A DNA stretch of 12,841 nt from an uncultured Christensenella sp. GTDB taxonomy: Bacteria; Bacillota; Clostridia; Christensenellales; Borkfalkiaceae. The position numbers and the translations under genes were made by a program. Location: contig CAJTVA010000038.1 of the NCBI GenBank assembly GCA_910579585.1, positions 1-12,841 on the forward strand. Reading direction: 5' to 3'. The notes beneath the pieces are model-generated. The model ran no database searches, had not been told where the DNA came from, and worked only from the letters and a program-made list of their open reading frames with translations. Each line of letters begins with the position of its first letter. Position 1 is the stretch's first letter. Below, piece after piece: positions 12,575-12,841 of the stretch.

Positions 12575-12841
12575 AAGCAATCTGTTACACTCTCGCCGCG
12601 ATACTCATTTGTATCGGACTGTTTATATTTTCGGGAATTTATCTCGAAAACCAGTTTAACGAATTCAGCACCGCACTCGACACGCTTTACGAAAAAATAG
12701 AGGACGAAACCGCGACCTTAGAGGACGGCTACGCCGTGCGTACGCTTTGGACCGATAAAAAATCTAAGCTGCAAGTTTTGATTCCGCACAACGACATTTC
12801 TTATATAGATTATTGGCTGAGCGAGGCCTGCGGGCTTATTA
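12568..12841 (+). CDS. DUF4363 family protein (partial, runs off the window)
   Basis: The first 91 codons are in the window. ATG at 12568 with GAGGTG (12554-12559) 8 nt upstream; it overlaps the stop of the YetF-like gene by 7 nt. One N-terminal hydrophobic segment (about residues 7-24, TLAAILICIGLFIFSGIY) is a signal anchor; then a helical extracytoplasmic region with LWTDKKSKLQVLIPHNDI (60-77), the W-KK-L-(I/L)-H pattern that I associate with DUF4363. The role is unknown; it is regularly the partner of DUF421 proteins in Clostridia. No stop is reached before 12841. Confidence 0.82.
   Translation, partial: MVKAICYTLAAILICIGLFIFSGIYLENQFNEFSTALDTLYEKIEDETATLEDGYAVRTLWTDKKSKLQVLIPHNDISYIDYWLSEACGLI

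Overview
The window looks like chromosomal DNA from a member of the Clostridia (Firmicutes). The evidence is AGGAGG-type ribosome sites, a TTG start, the classic lepA-hemW linkage, a small DUF6809-like protein, a YetF(DUF421)-DUF4363 pair and a FolB-FolK fusion. A gut Christensenellales-like lineage is only an impression. There are no mobility genes, prophage genes, CRISPR arrays, tRNAs or rRNAs.

Layout. (1) 6-4427, minus strand: DUF6809-like gene, lepA, an unrecognised gene, a minimal MGMT-family gene, then hemW. lepA, the unknown gene and the MGMT gene are separated by only 2 nt each. A 301-nt non-coding stretch packed with inverted repeats separates them from hemW. (2) 4428-4754: a small XRE regulator on the plus strand, divergent from the DUF6809-like gene. 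Two near-identical palindromes lie between them, and a strong bidirectional terminator follows the regulator. (3) 4756-7890, minus strand: ppx (Ppx/GppA with an HD domain), maf, and a divergent MreB-like actin homologue that has lost two catalytic residues. (4) 7891-8312: a non-coding region holding a 281-nt element (7939-8219) that folds as two long arms closed by a terminal stem. A good minus-strand promoter sits at its 5' edge, so it is probably a structured RNA or a long ppx leader. (5) 8313-11822, minus strand: a folate operon, folC-folE-folP-folBK, with an extended -10 promoter. (6) 11900-12841, plus strand: a YetF-like membrane protein and the start of a DUF4363 protein.

How the genes work together. 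folE makes dihydroneopterin triphosphate from GTP. The FolB part of FolBK makes 6-hydroxymethyl-dihydropterin and the FolK part pyrophosphorylates it. FolP joins it to p-aminobenzoate, and FolC adds glutamate. ppx, maf and the MreB-like gene appear to be one unit joining polyphosphate/(p)ppGpp-type hydrolysis, house-cleaning of nucleotides and cell shape. lepA and hemW are translation and radical-SAM/heme-trafficking genes.

The most notable observations are: (a) the structured 281-nt element ahead of ppx; (b) the folC-folE junction, where an ancestral overlap of the two genes seems to have been tandemly multiplied to four copies of about 79 nt while leaving both genes intact; (c) the hairpin-dense block ahead of hemW; (d) the catalytically degenerate MreB paralogue; (e) perfect TATAAT boxes placed so that lepA and the XRE gene would be transcribed from their own start codons (leaderless).
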